DNA of 64,000 nt from GSA-30 sp036384435 (GTDB lineage: Bacteria; Pseudomonadota; Gammaproteobacteria; Xanthomonadales; Rhodanobacteraceae): assembly GCF_036384435.1 (NCBI RefSeq), contig NZ_DASVMI010000174.1, positions 1 through 64,000 on the forward strand. The letters run 5' to 3'. Positions 53,249 to 62,102 of the stretch are shown piece after piece. The notes beneath the pieces were generated by a model that was not told where the DNA came from, ran no database searches, and worked only from the letters and a program-made list of their open reading frames with translations. Both the position numbers and the translations under genes were made by a program. Numbering within the stretch: position 1 is the first letter of the stretch; every line of letters starts with the position of its first letter.

Positions 53249-54967
53249 TCAGTGCACCTTGCCCAGTCCGGACGGACGGCGCGGGTCACTGGCGGCATCG
53301 AGCTTGTGCGTTTTCAGGTCCCAGGTCACTACGTTCATGAAGCCCCAGGGCTCGCGCGGCTTGAGCTGGTAGCCCATGGCGGTGAGCGCATCGGCAGTCG
53401 ACTTGTCGAAAACGCCGTCTTCGACATCCACGCGATCGGGCAGGAACTGGTGGTGATAACGCTTCTGAGCGGCGATCTGCGTGGCGCTCTTACCGTCGAT
53501 GAAGGCAAGGATGCCCTCCAGCACCTGGGTAATAATGGTTGAACCGCCCGGCGAACCGATCACTCCCACGCGATCCGGGCCGATGACGATACTCGGCGAC
53601 ATCGACGACAGCATGCGCTTGCCCGGCTCGGGTGCATTGGCTTTGCTGCCCAACAGGCCGTAGACGTTGGGCTTGTTGGGCACCAGCGCAAAGTCATCCA
53701 TCTCGTCGTTGAGCAGCACGCCGGTATCGCCAGCCACGAAGGTGGAACCGAGCACGTAGTTCACCGTCGAGGTAATCGACACCATGTTGCCTTCGGCGTC
53801 GATGATGGAGAAATGCGTGGTGTGCATGCCCGGCTCGTTGCCACCGGAGGACGGCAGCATCGACGAGGGCGTTGCCTTGTCCGGCAGGATGGTCTGGCGC
53901 AAGCCTGCGGCATAGTAGGGCGACAGCAGCATGTCCATCGGGATCTTCACGAAATCCGGATCGCCCAGGTAATCGTTGTGATCACGGAACGCGCGACGCA
54001 TTGCCTCGATCACTAGATGCGTGCGATGGGCTTCGTCGAGCTGGGTCAGGTCGTAGCCGGAGAGGATGTTGAGGATCTCGGCAATCGCCACGCCACCGGA
54101 AGACGGCGGCGGCGCGGTGACGATGCGAAAGCCTCGGTAGTTGACGACGATCGGATCGCGCTCCTTGACCCGGTAATCGGCCAGGTCCTTGAGGGTCCAG
54201 CGGCCTCCTGCGGCCTTCACCGCATCAACCATCGCCTTGGCGTTGTCACCTGTGTAGAAACCGGCCAATCCATGCTCGGCGATGTTCTCCAGCGTGCGCG
54301 CCTGATTCGGGTCGCGCCACAGCTCGCCCTCGGCCGGCGCCTTGCCATTGGGCAGGAACTTTGCCGTCGAAGCGGGCCAGCGACGCAGGTCTTTCTGGCG
54401 CGAGGCGATCGACTCGGCCAAGCGCGGATCAAGCTTGAAACCATCGCGTGCCAGCTTGATCGCCGGTGCCAACGATACCTTCAACGACACCTTGCCGTAG
54501 TGCTCGGCCAACCAGACAAGACCGGCCGGCTCACCGGGAATGCCAGCCGAGAGGGGACCATTCAACGAATGGTCGCGATTGGGCGAGCCATCGGGGTTGA
54601 GGTAATCCTTGCTGTCCACCGCCGCCGGCGCGGTTTCGCGCGCATCGATGAAAATGTCACGGCCATCGGATGCCCGATGCAGCACACCCATGAAGCCACC
54701 GCCGATGCCGGAGCTTTCCGGTTCGGTGACCGACAGTGCCGCGGCAACTGCCACGGCGGCATCAAAGGCATTGCCTCCCTTGGACAGCACTTCCATCCCG
54801 GCTTCCGTGGCATGGAAATTGGCGCTGGCGATCGCGGCATGACCCGGCTTATCGCGCATGTCATGCGACGTGGCGGGCGTGGCTTGCGGAGCGGCATCGG
54901 TGGCAAACGCCGCGCTGCTGCTCAGCACGAGGCCCAATGCGAGCGCGCGCCAATGGATCAACCTCAT
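53249..54967 (-). CDS. ggt: Gamma-glutamyltransferase
   Basis: Ntn-hydrolase of 572 residues that cleaves gamma-glutamyl bonds of glutathione and related peptides in the periplasm. It has a signal peptide (cleavage near residue 23, after AFA). The autoprocessing and catalytic threonine is T383 in HTTHFSIID, with NDEMDDF and SSMSPSIV stretches after it in the small subunit. The first part contains the conserved GNAFDAAVAVAAAL and SGIGGGGFM-like region (here SGIGGGFMG). The ATG at 54967 overlaps the ferredoxin stop (ATGA). Confidence 0.95.
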   Translation of the reverse strand: MRLIHWRALALGLVLSSSAAFATDAAPQATPATSHDMRDKPGHAAIASANFHATEAGMEVLSKGGNAFDAAVAVAAALSVTEPESSGIGGGFMGVLHRASDGRDIFIDARETAPAAVDSKDYLNPDGSPNRDHSLNGPLSAGIPGEPAGLVWLAEHYGKVSLKVSLAPAIKLARDGFKLDPRLAESIASRQKDLRRWPASTAKFLPNGKAPAEGELWRDPNQARTLENIAEHGLAGFYTGDNAKAMVDAVKAAGGRWTLKDLADYRVKERDPIVVNYRGFRIVTAPPPSSGGVAIAEILNILSGYDLTQLDEAHRTHLVIEAMRRAFRDHNDYLGDPDFVKIPMDMLLSPYYAAGLRQTILPDKATPSSMLPSSGGNEPGMHTTHFSIIDAEGNMVSITSTVNYVLGSTFVAGDTGVLLNDEMDDFALVPNKPNVYGLLGSKANAPEPGKRMLSSMSPSIVIGPDRVGVIGSPGGSTIITQVLEGILAFIDGKSATQIAAQKRYHHQFLPDRVDVEDGVFDKSTADALTAMGYQLKPREPWGFMNVVTWDLKTHKLDAASDPRRPSGLGKVH

Positions 54968-55224
54968 GCTTGATTCTCCTTGCTCATCAGATGCTGGTAT
55001 TTCAGTTCGAGCTGCTCCTGCGTCTCGGCATGCTGTGGATCTTTCTCGATGCATTCGACCGGGCACACGACCACGCATTGCGGCTCATCGTGATGGCCGA
55101 TGCATTCGGTGCACAGCGCGGGATCGATGACGTAGTACTCCTCGCCGAGCGAGATGGCCTTGTTGGGGCACGCTGGTTCGCAGACGTCACAGTTGACGCA
55201 GGTATCGAGGATTTTCAGGGACAT
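54964..55224 (-). CDS. YfhL-family 2[4Fe-4S] ferredoxin
   Basis: Small ferredoxin of 86 residues with two cluster motifs. The first is C9-x2-C12-x2-C15-x3-C19-P. The second uses C38, C41, C50 and C54, and an extra C58 is present. The longer spacing between C41 and C50 is typical of the YfhL/Alvin-type ferredoxins. The start ATG at 55224 gives MSLKILDTCVNC. It is coupled to ggt by a 4-base overlap. Its electron partner is unknown. Confidence 0.92.
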   Translation of the reverse strand: MSLKILDTCVNCDVCEPACPNKAISLGEEYYVIDPALCTECIGHHDEPQCVVVCPVECIEKDPQHAETQEQLELKYQHLMSKENQA

Positions 55225-55537
55225 GGTGTTCAGTTTACATGACGCGGGACGGTGCTCGTTCCGGAATGGTCGATGTGGGCGCGACGCGCGGCCCAGACAA
55301 GAGGAAGCGCTGACAACCAACCTGGAACCGCCCTGTGGCCCGACGACGACGGCCAAGGCATGAGAGGCGCAATGGCCTGACTCCCGGCCTTGGCCGCAGG
55401 GCTGGATGCGAGAACTGACATCATGCTCAGGTGGCGAAAAAGAAAATGGGAGCGGTCCCAGACGCGAGAGCCCCTCGGAGGGCCCGTCGCGGCTGAAGCC
55501 GCCCCCATTGTGAAGAGCCAGGAGCCCCTCGGTCTCT
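55225..55537. repeat. Intergenic region with REP-like arms between lipoprotein gene and ferredoxin
   Basis: No gene is seen in this 313-base gap. ATGGGAGCGG near 55446 and GTCGCGGCTGAAGCCGCCCC near 55486-55505 look like arms of a GGAGCGG...GCGGC-type REP. GAGCCCCTCGG occurs twice (about 55469 and 55522). Promoter elements for ferredoxin-ggt would lie at the left end, but none stands out. Confidence 0.45.
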
Positions 55538-56044
55538 TTACATCTGCACGAAGCGAATCTGCGCCGCAGTCGGCTGCAACACGTCGGTCACGCGCTGCTG
55601 GTCGGCCTTGTCACCAATGAACAGCACGATCACGTCCTTGAACGAGCCCGGCTTGGCGGTCTTGAAGGCTTCGACGACCAGGTCGGCGGTCTTGGTCGAA
55701 TCCGGACCGGCGAACACCACCATGTTGCCCGGCAGCACGCCACGGGCGATCACGTCCTGGATGGCCTGCAATTGACGATCACGCTTGGCCTTGTCTTCGT
55801 CGCTGTCACCGGCGTTGACCAGGTAGGCATAGGGACGATCGGCCGTCATGCCCTGCATGTTCTGCGTGACGATCTGGCCGAGATAGGCGTTCCACGCGGC
55901 GCTATCGTTCGGATCGGTCGGCTTGGTGACCTTCTGCGCCTGCGGCTGCGCGGCGGCCTGCTGGTCGTCGCCCTGTTTGTTGCAACCGGTCAGGACCACG
56001 GCGCCGGTAAGGGCGAGGATGGCAGCGAGAACGAACTTACGCAT
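55538..56044 (-). CDS. Putative small periplasmic lipoprotein
   Basis: Unrecognised protein of 168 residues. It has a lipoprotein signal with lipobox LTGC (Cys21), then a Gln/Ala-rich linker and a soluble domain from about residue 45. The domain has a nucleotide-fold-like feel (GNMVVFAGPDSTKTADLVVE), but no catalytic motif is seen. The ATG at 56044 is chosen because of an AAGGTG eight bases upstream; a GTG at 56053 is in frame. It lies between coaD and the ferredoxin. Confidence 0.75.
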   Translation of the reverse strand: MRKFVLAAILALTGAVVLTGCNKQGDDQQAAAQPQAQKVTKPTDPNDSAAWNAYLGQIVTQNMQGMTADRPYAYLVNAGDSDEDKAKRDRQLQAIQDVIARGVLPGNMVVFAGPDSTKTADLVVEAFKTAKPGSFKDVIVLFIGDKADQQRVTDVLQPTAAQIRFVQM

Positions 56045-56080
56045 GATGATCACCTTGAGAGTTTCTATGTGGGTTGGACT

Positions 56081-56605
56081 TTAAGCCTGATCGGACAGGC
56101 TCTTGTGCCAGCGCTGGCGCATGGCTTGTTGCACCGCCGGATGCACGAAACCGGAGATGTCGCCGCCCAGACGGCCGATTTCGCGCACCAGCGAGGACGA
56201 GATGAAGCTGTACTGCTCGGCCGGCGTGAGGAACAGTGTCTCGGTCTGCGGAATTAAATGACGATTCATGCTCGCCAACTGGAACTCGTATTCGAAATCC
56301 GATACCGCGCGCAGGCCACGAATGATCACGCCCGCACCGATATCGGCGACAAAATCGGCCAGCAGGCAATCGAAACCACGTACTTCGACGTTACGCAGGT
56401 CCGCCAGCGCCAGACGCGCCAGCGCGATGCGCTCGTTCAGGCTGAATCCGGGCCCCTTGCCCTTGTTCGGGCTTTCGGCCACGGCCACCACGACCCGCTC
56501 GAACAGCGGCGCGGCACGCGCCACCAGATCGGCGTGGCCATTGGTGATCGGATCGAACGTCCCCGGATAGACGGCAAGACGCTGGTTGACCGCTGGCTTG
56601 TCCAC
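56081..56605 (-). CDS. coaD: Phosphopantetheine adenylyltransferase CoaD
   Basis: Penultimate enzyme of coenzyme A synthesis (174 residues), transferring AMP from ATP to 4'-phosphopantetheine. The nucleotidyltransferase motif T21-N-G-H24 in YPGTFDPITNGH is intact, as are RGLRAVSDFEYE and the C-terminal ISSSLVREI motif. The likely start is a GTG at 56605; no ATG lies at the right place. It follows rsmD, a common pairing. Confidence 0.95.
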   Translation of the reverse strand: MDKPAVNQRLAVYPGTFDPITNGHADLVARAAPLFERVVVAVAESPNKGKGPGFSLNERIALARLALADLRNVEVRGFDCLLADFVADIGAGVIIRGLRAVSDFEYEFQLASMNRHLIPQTETLFLTPAEQYSFISSSLVREIGRLGGDISGFVHPAVQQAMRQRWHKSLSDQA

Positions 56606-56740
56606 GAAGAATCGTCGTTCTGTGAAAAAGGAGCGCTAGCTTAGCTGGTTTAGGCGCCAGGGGTGAGGGGTTGTGAACAAGCGGCAAATCCACCAACCGC
56701 CCCCGGCAGCCCGCGCACGCGGCGGCCCTTGCAACAGGTG

Positions 56741-57310
56741 CTACGCCCTGCTGGCCTGGCGCCGGAACAACCCATAACCCACCTCTCCTGCCCTTCCCTC
56801 CCGATGCAGTCGCCAGGTAGACGGAAGGGAAGGAAGCTGACCGGTCGGGTACTCGACGTAAATCCAGGCCGCCGGCGCCAGCCAGTGGCCCTGCTCCAGC
56901 AAGTCGGCCAGGACACTCCACAGATTCAATGCGAACGGCGGATCGAGGAACGCCACATCGAACGAACGTGGCGCAGTGTGCAGGAAGGCCGACGCGTCGG
57001 CGGTACTGACATCGCCACCGGGTAGCTTCAACCGAGTCAGGTTGTCACGCAGGGCCTGGGCGACCCGAGCGTGTGGTTCAACGAACTGGGTACTGGCGGC
57101 GCCCCGCGAAAGCGCTTCGATGCCCAGGGCCCCGGTGCCAGCGCACAGATCCAGGCAACGAGCCCCCTCGATCACGGGCATCAACCAATTGAACAAGGTT
57201 TCGCGAACACGCTCGGTGGTGGGACGCAGCCCCGGAAATTCAGGCACCTCGATACGCGAATTGCGCCAGCGCCCGCCAATCACGCGAATCTTGCCGGGAG
57301 CCGAAGTCAT
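56741..57310 (-). CDS. rsmD: 16S rRNA (guanine-966-N2)-methyltransferase RsmD
   Basis: SAM-dependent RNA methyltransferase of 189 residues. The SAM loop LDLCAGTGALGIEALSRGA and the catalytic D123-P-P-F motif are present. N-terminal IRVIGGRWRNSRIEVP is a family signature. The ATG at 57310 is preferred over a GTG at 57316. The gene is divergent from ftsY, an arrangement common in gammaproteobacteria. Confidence 0.94.
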   Translation of the reverse strand: MTSAPGKIRVIGGRWRNSRIEVPEFPGLRPTTERVRETLFNWLMPVIEGARCLDLCAGTGALGIEALSRGAASTQFVEPHARVAQALRDNLTRLKLPGGDVSTADASAFLHTAPRSFDVAFLDPPFALNLWSVLADLLEQGHWLAPAAWIYVEYPTGQLPSLPSTWRLHREGRAGEVGYGLFRRQASRA

Positions 57311-57399
57311 GCGCACCTCCCGAGGATGGCCGGGCGCTCAGCGGTGGGTATGAGTGTCGGTGATAACATCCGTCCTATTGTCTTTGAATCCCCACCCCG

Positions 57400-58548
57400 A
57401 TGCTCAAGTTCTGGAAGAAGAAGTCAGCAGACCCGGTCGCGGCGCCGTCCCAGGAAGCCCCCGCCACGCCGGAGGATGCGCCGATCGACGCTATCGGGCA
57501 CGCGCCGCCCCCCGCGCTGGAAGAACCGCAGTCGGAATCGCTGGTCGAGCCCGCTCCGCTAGCGGAGGCTTCGGTTGCCGGCGATCTCCTGCCGCCCCCG
57601 GCAGAGTCCTCCACAGAGGTGACCGAGCCGACCAAACGCAGCTGGCGCGAACGATTGGCCGGTAGCGGCTTCGCACGCGGCCTCACGTCGCTGTTCAGCC
57701 GCAATCCCAAGCTGGATGACGACCTGCTCGACGAACTGGAAACCGCGCTGATCACCGGCGACGTGGGTGTGGAGGCCAGCACCCAACTGGTCGAGTCGCT
57801 GCGCAAGCGCATGCACAAGCGTGAATTCGCCGACGCCAGCGCCTTGCTCGCTGCACTGCGCAAGGCGCTGGTCGAACAATTGCTGCCGGTACAGCAACCG
57901 CTGGACGTGAGCGGGCGCAAGCCGTTCCTGATCCTTACTGTCGGCATCAATGGGGTGGGCAAGACCACCACCATCGGAAAACTGGCACGTCGCTACCGCG
58001 ACGAGAAGCGCAACGTGCTACTCGCCGCGGGCGACACGTTCCGCGCCGCCGCGGTCGAGCAGCTCAAGACCTGGGGCGAGCGCAACGCAGTGCCGGTGAT
58101 CTCGCAAGGCCAGGATGCCGACTCGGCCAGCGTGATCTTCGATGCGCTGCAAGCGGCGCGTTCGCGTTCGGCCGACGTCCTGATCGCCGACACGGCCGGC
58201 CGCCTGCATACCCAGGGCGGCCTGATGGACGAACTGGGCAAGATCGCCCGCGTACTCAAGAAGCTCGACCCTGAGGCACCACACGAAGTGCTGATGGTCA
58301 TCGACGGCACCACCGGCCAGAACGCGGTCAACCAGGTCCGCCAGTTCCGCCAGATCGTCGGCGTCACGGGCCTGGTGGTGACCAAGCTCGATGGCACAGC
58401 CAAGGGGGGCGTGGTGTTCGCGCTTGCGCGGGAGTTCGGACTGCCCATCCGCTACGTGGGCCTGGGCGAATCGGCCACGGATCTGCGCGTGTTCGATGCC
58501 CAGGCGTACGTCGATGGCCTGCTGCCGGCCTCGCTGGGCGGTCACTGA
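57400..58548 (+). CDS. ftsY: Signal recognition particle receptor FtsY
   Basis: Membrane-bound SRP receptor GTPase, 382 residues. An acidic, Pro-rich A region (about residues 1-75) precedes the N and G domains. The P-loop GINGVGKTTT holds K188; DTAGR and TKLDGTAKGG follow. FtsY works with Ffh to deliver ribosomes to the translocon. It is the first gene of ftsY-AsmA-like-mutY-yggX on the plus strand; the gap to the next gene is 6 bases. Confidence 0.97.
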   Translation: MLKFWKKKSADPVAAPSQEAPATPEDAPIDAIGHAPPPALEEPQSESLVEPAPLAEASVAGDLLPPPAESSTEVTEPTKRSWRERLAGSGFARGLTSLFSRNPKLDDDLLDELETALITGDVGVEASTQLVESLRKRMHKREFADASALLAALRKALVEQLLPVQQPLDVSGRKPFLILTVGINGVGKTTTIGKLARRYRDEKRNVLLAAGDTFRAAAVEQLKTWGERNAVPVISQGQDADSASVIFDALQAARSRSADVLIADTAGRLHTQGGLMDELGKIARVLKKLDPEAPHEVLMVIDGTTGQNAVNQVRQFRQIVGVTGLVVTKLDGTAKGGVVFALAREFGLPIRYVGLGESATDLRVFDAQAYVDGLLPASLGGH

Positions 58549-58554
58549 CAAGCG

Positions 58555-59598
58555 ATGTCGCGTGCGCTGCGCCTGACGCTGATCATCCTCGCCAGCACCA
58601 TGCTGGTGGTTTCGCTGGTGGCGATCGTCACCGTGCACCTGTTGCTGCAACCGGAACGTTTCACCGCGATGCTGCAGACGCAGGCACGAAAAGCCGGGCT
58701 GGAATTGAATCTCTCCAGTCCGGCCAGCCCATCGCTGTTCCCGCGACCGGCGCTGGAACTGCAAGGCCTCACGCTAAGTGCGCAAAACGCCACCGTGCCG
58801 ATCCTGATTGCTGCCAGGGGACGTCTGGCGCTGCCATGGCGCACCCTTCTGGGCGGCAACACCGATATTTCGCAGATGGAGATCGATTCACCACGCGTGG
58901 ACCTCGATGCCCTACAGGACTGGCTAGCCAACCTGCCCACTCAACCCGACAGCAAATCGTTGCAGATCCCGCGCATCGATACTGGCGTGCTGATTACCCG
59001 CGGCAGCATCCTGAGTGGCCAGAAACTGCTGCTCAACGACGTAACGCTCGAAGCCGGCAAGCTCGCGCCAGGCCAACCGTTTCCACTCGATGCCACTGCA
59101 CGCCTGGCCGATGGCAACACCCTGCAGATGCACCTGCATGCCACGCCGCGTAGCGTTGGACAGGCCTTGCAACTGGATCACATCAACCTTCAACTCTCAC
59201 AGCCCGACACGCTGACGCTGCAATTGGACGGGGACGCGCGCTGGCATGGCGCAGCCGACGCGTCGGTTCGCCTGGAGGGCAAGCTTGAGCACAGTCATGC
59301 CGGCAGCTACGCCATGAGCATGAACCTCACGCCGGCCAATCAGACCGACCCGCTGTTGCTTGCCATCCAGCTCGACGGCCCCGACAGCCACGCCCATCTG
59401 AAGCTGCCGCCGGTCGCATTGGCGCAATGGTGGTCACGCCTGGACGACCCTACGCAGATCGCACTTACCATGCCGCCCGGCAGTGGCCAGGTGGATATCG
59501 GCAACATCGATGTGGGCGGCGTCAGCATCGATGGCCTGCACCTGGAAACGGGCCTACCCGCCGGCACTTCCTCCACCCTGTCACCGGCCCGGCGATGA
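58555..59598 (+). CDS. AsmA-like membrane-anchored protein
   Basis: Protein of 347 residues with one N-terminal membrane helix (LTLIILASTMLVVSLVAIVT). The remainder resembles the repetitive beta-strand N-terminal domain of AsmA/YhdP proteins (LELQGLTLSAQNATVPILIA, then LLGGNTDISQMEIDSPRVDL). AsmA relatives help lipid transport to the outer membrane, but this one is shorter than most. It overlaps mutY by 4 bases. Confidence 0.7.
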   Translation: MSRALRLTLIILASTMLVVSLVAIVTVHLLLQPERFTAMLQTQARKAGLELNLSSPASPSLFPRPALELQGLTLSAQNATVPILIAARGRLALPWRTLLGGNTDISQMEIDSPRVDLDALQDWLANLPTQPDSKSLQIPRIDTGVLITRGSILSGQKLLLNDVTLEAGKLAPGQPFPLDATARLADGNTLQMHLHATPRSVGQALQLDHINLQLSQPDTLTLQLDGDARWHGAADASVRLEGKLEHSHAGSYAMSMNLTPANQTDPLLLAIQLDGPDSHAHLKLPPVALAQWWSRLDDPTQIALTMPPGSGQVDIGNIDVGGVSIDGLHLETGLPAGTSSTLSPARR

Positions 59599-60659
59599 AC
59601 CGTTTCGCGCACGCGCTGCTCGCCTGGTTTGACCGCCATGGCCGCAAGGACCTGCCCTGGCAGCAGACCGATGCACAAGGCCGGCGTGCCGCGTATCGGG
59701 TGTGGCTCTCGGAGGTGATGCTGCAACAGACGCAGGTGACCACGGTCATTCCATACTTCAATCGCTTCGTCGCAGCGCTGCCGACCTTGCCCGATCTCGC
59801 CGCCGCCGACGAAGACCAGGTCCTGGCGCTATGGTCGGGCCTGGGCTATTACCGGCGCGCCCGCTTCCTGCATCGTGCCGCGCAGCTGTGCGTGGAACGA
59901 CACGACGGCCAGATGCCCGCCGACTTCGACGCGCTGGCGGCCCTTCCAGGCATCGGCCGCTCGACCGCCGGCGCCGTCCTGGCCCAAGCCTATGGTCTGC
60001 GCTTTCCCATCCTCGACGGCAACGTCAAGCGCGTGCTCACTCGCTTTCATGGTGTCCATGGCCACCCGGACGAGAACGCCGTACAAAAAAAGCTCTGGCA
60101 GCACGCCGACCTACATACGCCGGCAGAGCGCGTCGCCGACTACACCCAGGCCATCATGGACCTGGGGGCGACCGTGTGCATCCGTTCGCGCCCCCTGTGC
60201 CTGGCCTGCCCGGTCAGCGAACACTGCGTGGCAAGGCGCGAGGGCCTCACCGCGCAACTGCCCACCCCGAAAGCGGGCAAGACCTTACCCACGCGCGCTA
60301 CGGTGATGCTGATCCTGCGTGACGCCAAGGGCCGCGTGCTGCTGGAGCGCCGCGGCCCGCAAGGCGTGTGGTCCGGCCTGTGGAGCCTGCCGGAAGCAAC
60401 CGACCACGACGACGCCTGGCGCGTCGCGCAAGGCCTGGCACGCATCGATGACGCCCAGGCACTGGCTTCGTTCGTGCACGTGTTCAGCCACTATCGACTG
60501 CATGTCGAGCCCTGGCTGTTCGACGATGCGCGCACCGCCAGAGCCACCAGGGAATCCCCCCACCTGCGTTGGTACACCGAGAGCGAATGGCCCGCCCTCG
60601 GCCTGCCAGCCCCTGTGCGCAGCCTGTTGCTTGCGCTCCCCGAAAGGAAAACCGCATGA
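59595..60659 (+). CDS. mutY: A/G-specific adenine glycosylase MutY
   Basis: DNA repair glycosylase of 354 residues that removes adenine opposite 8-oxoguanine. Catalytic E40 (WLSEVMLQQT) and D141 (LDGNVKRVL), the helix-hairpin-helix LPGIGRSTAGAVLA and the [4Fe-4S] loop C195/C202/C205/C211 are all present. The C-terminal NUDIX-like domain (about 235-350) recognises 8-oxoguanine. The ATG at 59595 overlaps the upstream stop (ATGA); longer in-frame starts lie inside that gene. Confidence 0.96.
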   Translation: MNRFAHALLAWFDRHGRKDLPWQQTDAQGRRAAYRVWLSEVMLQQTQVTTVIPYFNRFVAALPTLPDLAAADEDQVLALWSGLGYYRRARFLHRAAQLCVERHDGQMPADFDALAALPGIGRSTAGAVLAQAYGLRFPILDGNVKRVLTRFHGVHGHPDENAVQKKLWQHADLHTPAERVADYTQAIMDLGATVCIRSRPLCLACPVSEHCVARREGLTAQLPTPKAGKTLPTRATVMLILRDAKGRVLLERRGPQGVWSGLWSLPEATDHDDAWRVAQGLARIDDAQALASFVHVFSHYRLHVEPWLFDDARTARATRESPHLRWYTESEWPALGLPAPVRSLLLALPERKTA

Positions 60660-60928
60660 GCCGTACCATCCATTGCACCAAGCTTGGCATCGAAGCCGAG
60701 GGGCTCGACTTCGCACCCTGGCCGGGACCGCTGGGCCTGCGCATCTATGCTGAGATCTCCAAGCCCGCATGGCAGCAATGGCTGGCCCACCAGACCATGC
60801 TGATCAACGAATACCGCCTCAATCCGCTGGACCCCAAGGCGCGCCAGTTCCTGGGCACCGAGATGGAAAAATTCCTGTTCGGCGGTGACGTGCAGCAACC
60901 GGAAGGCTTTGTCGCTCCCGAAACATGA
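60656..60928 (+). CDS. yggX: Fe(II)-trafficking / oxidative damage protection protein YggX
   Basis: Small protein of 90 residues protecting iron-sulphur proteins such as MutY from oxidative damage. The family signature RTIHCTKLGIEAEGLDFAPW and the LINEYRLNPLDPKARQFL stretch are intact. The ATG overlaps the mutY stop (ATGA), and mutY-yggX linkage is well known in enterics. A hairpin follows at 60934-60964. Confidence 0.95.
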   Translation: MSRTIHCTKLGIEAEGLDFAPWPGPLGLRIYAEISKPAWQQWLAHQTMLINEYRLNPLDPKARQFLGTEMEKFLFGGDVQQPEGFVAPET

Positions 60929-60933
60929 GAAAT

Positions 60934-60964
60934 GGGGAGAGGGCTCCATGGGTACCCCCTCCCC
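60934..60964. terminator. Possible terminator hairpin after yggX
   Basis: GGGGAGAGGG and CCCCCTCCCC can pair at 9 of 10 positions across an 11-base loop, 6 bases after the yggX stop. There is no T-run, so intrinsic termination is uncertain. Confidence 0.4.
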
Positions 60965-61047
60965 TGTCGCCGCGAAACAGCTCATGATTCTATCGGCGCC
61001 CCTCCAGGGGCCAGGGTCGCCATACAGCTGAAATCGCGGGGAACACG

Positions 61048-62034
61048 ATGGTCGAGGCAACAACGAGTCTGGGTATCGAAATCTTGCATGCGTATTGGGC
61101 ACACCAGCTCGCACCAAGTTCCACGACCCCACTGCCCCAGGATATCGAAAAGACGCTGCTGGCCGGCCTGCGCCTCAACGTACTGGAAACCGTTCGCTAC
61201 CTGCACCACCAGCGGCCGAGCTTTGCGCAATTCGAGGCCTGGATTCTCGAATGCAACGACGGCGCATTGCCGGAAGCGTCGCTCGACCGCCTGCGACGCG
61301 CACTGGCGGGCGAAACCGTCGGCGCCGAGGTAGGCAAACTTGACGACGTGGAAGGTCTGAGCGCGGATGACCTGGCGCACTGGCACGAACATGGCTACGT
61401 CATCCTGCGCAACGCGATCAGCCCGGAAGCTGCCGAGCGAGCCGAATTGGCCATCTACGACTTCCTCGGCATGGCGCGCGAGGATCCTGAATCCTGGTAC
61501 AGCCCGTCGCTCGGTCCTTCCATCTGGGTGCCACTGCTGCGGCACCCGGCGCTGGTCGCCAATCGCCAGTCGCCCCGCATCCATAAAGCCCACGCCCAAC
61601 TCTGGGGCCGCGAAGACCTGTGGGTCACCATCGACCAGGGCGGATTGAATCCACCCGAGCGCCAGAACTGGCCATTCCCGGGCCCACATCTGCACTGGGA
61701 CGCCACGCTTGCCGAACCGCATCATCTTGAGCTGCAAGGCATCCTCTATCTCGCCGACGTGGCCGAGGACCAGGGGGCATTCAGCTGCGTACCGGGCTTT
61801 CATCGCACGCTGAAGGAATGGCTGAAAAGCGTTCCCGCCGACCAGCCCATCAGCGATCATGCACGGCGCACCCTGACGATGAAACCGATCGCAGCGCATC
61901 GCGGCGATATGATCATCTGGCACCACCTGCTCCCGCACGGCAGCAGCCCGAACCGGGCGCAGCGCCCGCGCGTCGCGCAATACATGTCGCTACGACCCAC
62001 GCGTTATGCCTACACCGAAGCGTGGAAGAATTGA
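61048..62034 (+). CDS. Phytanoyl-CoA dioxygenase (PhyH) family protein
   Basis: Fe(II)/2-oxoglutarate-dependent oxygenase of 328 residues. The metal facial triad is H216-x-D218 (PHLHWDAT) with distal H297 (LLPHGSSPN); R306 or R308 probably binds 2-oxoglutarate. An N-terminal helical part (about residues 1-110) precedes the double-stranded beta-helix. The substrate is unknown. An IS5 element has inserted 64 bases after its stop codon, so its original downstream neighbour has been displaced. Confidence 0.85.
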   Translation: MVEATTSLGIEILHAYWAHQLAPSSTTPLPQDIEKTLLAGLRLNVLETVRYLHHQRPSFAQFEAWILECNDGALPEASLDRLRRALAGETVGAEVGKLDDVEGLSADDLAHWHEHGYVILRNAISPEAAERAELAIYDFLGMAREDPESWYSPSLGPSIWVPLLRHPALVANRQSPRIHKAHAQLWGREDLWVTIDQGGLNPPERQNWPFPGPHLHWDATLAEPHHLELQGILYLADVAEDQGAFSCVPGFHRTLKEWLKSVPADQPISDHARRTLTMKPIAAHRGDMIIWHHLLPHGSSPNRAQRPRVAQYMSLRPTRYAYTEAWKN

Positions 62035-62102
62035 TGGATGCCGCAAACGGCTACTCCCAGCGCACGAGACAAAGAGCAAATCAATGCCCGAATCGCCACT
62101 AG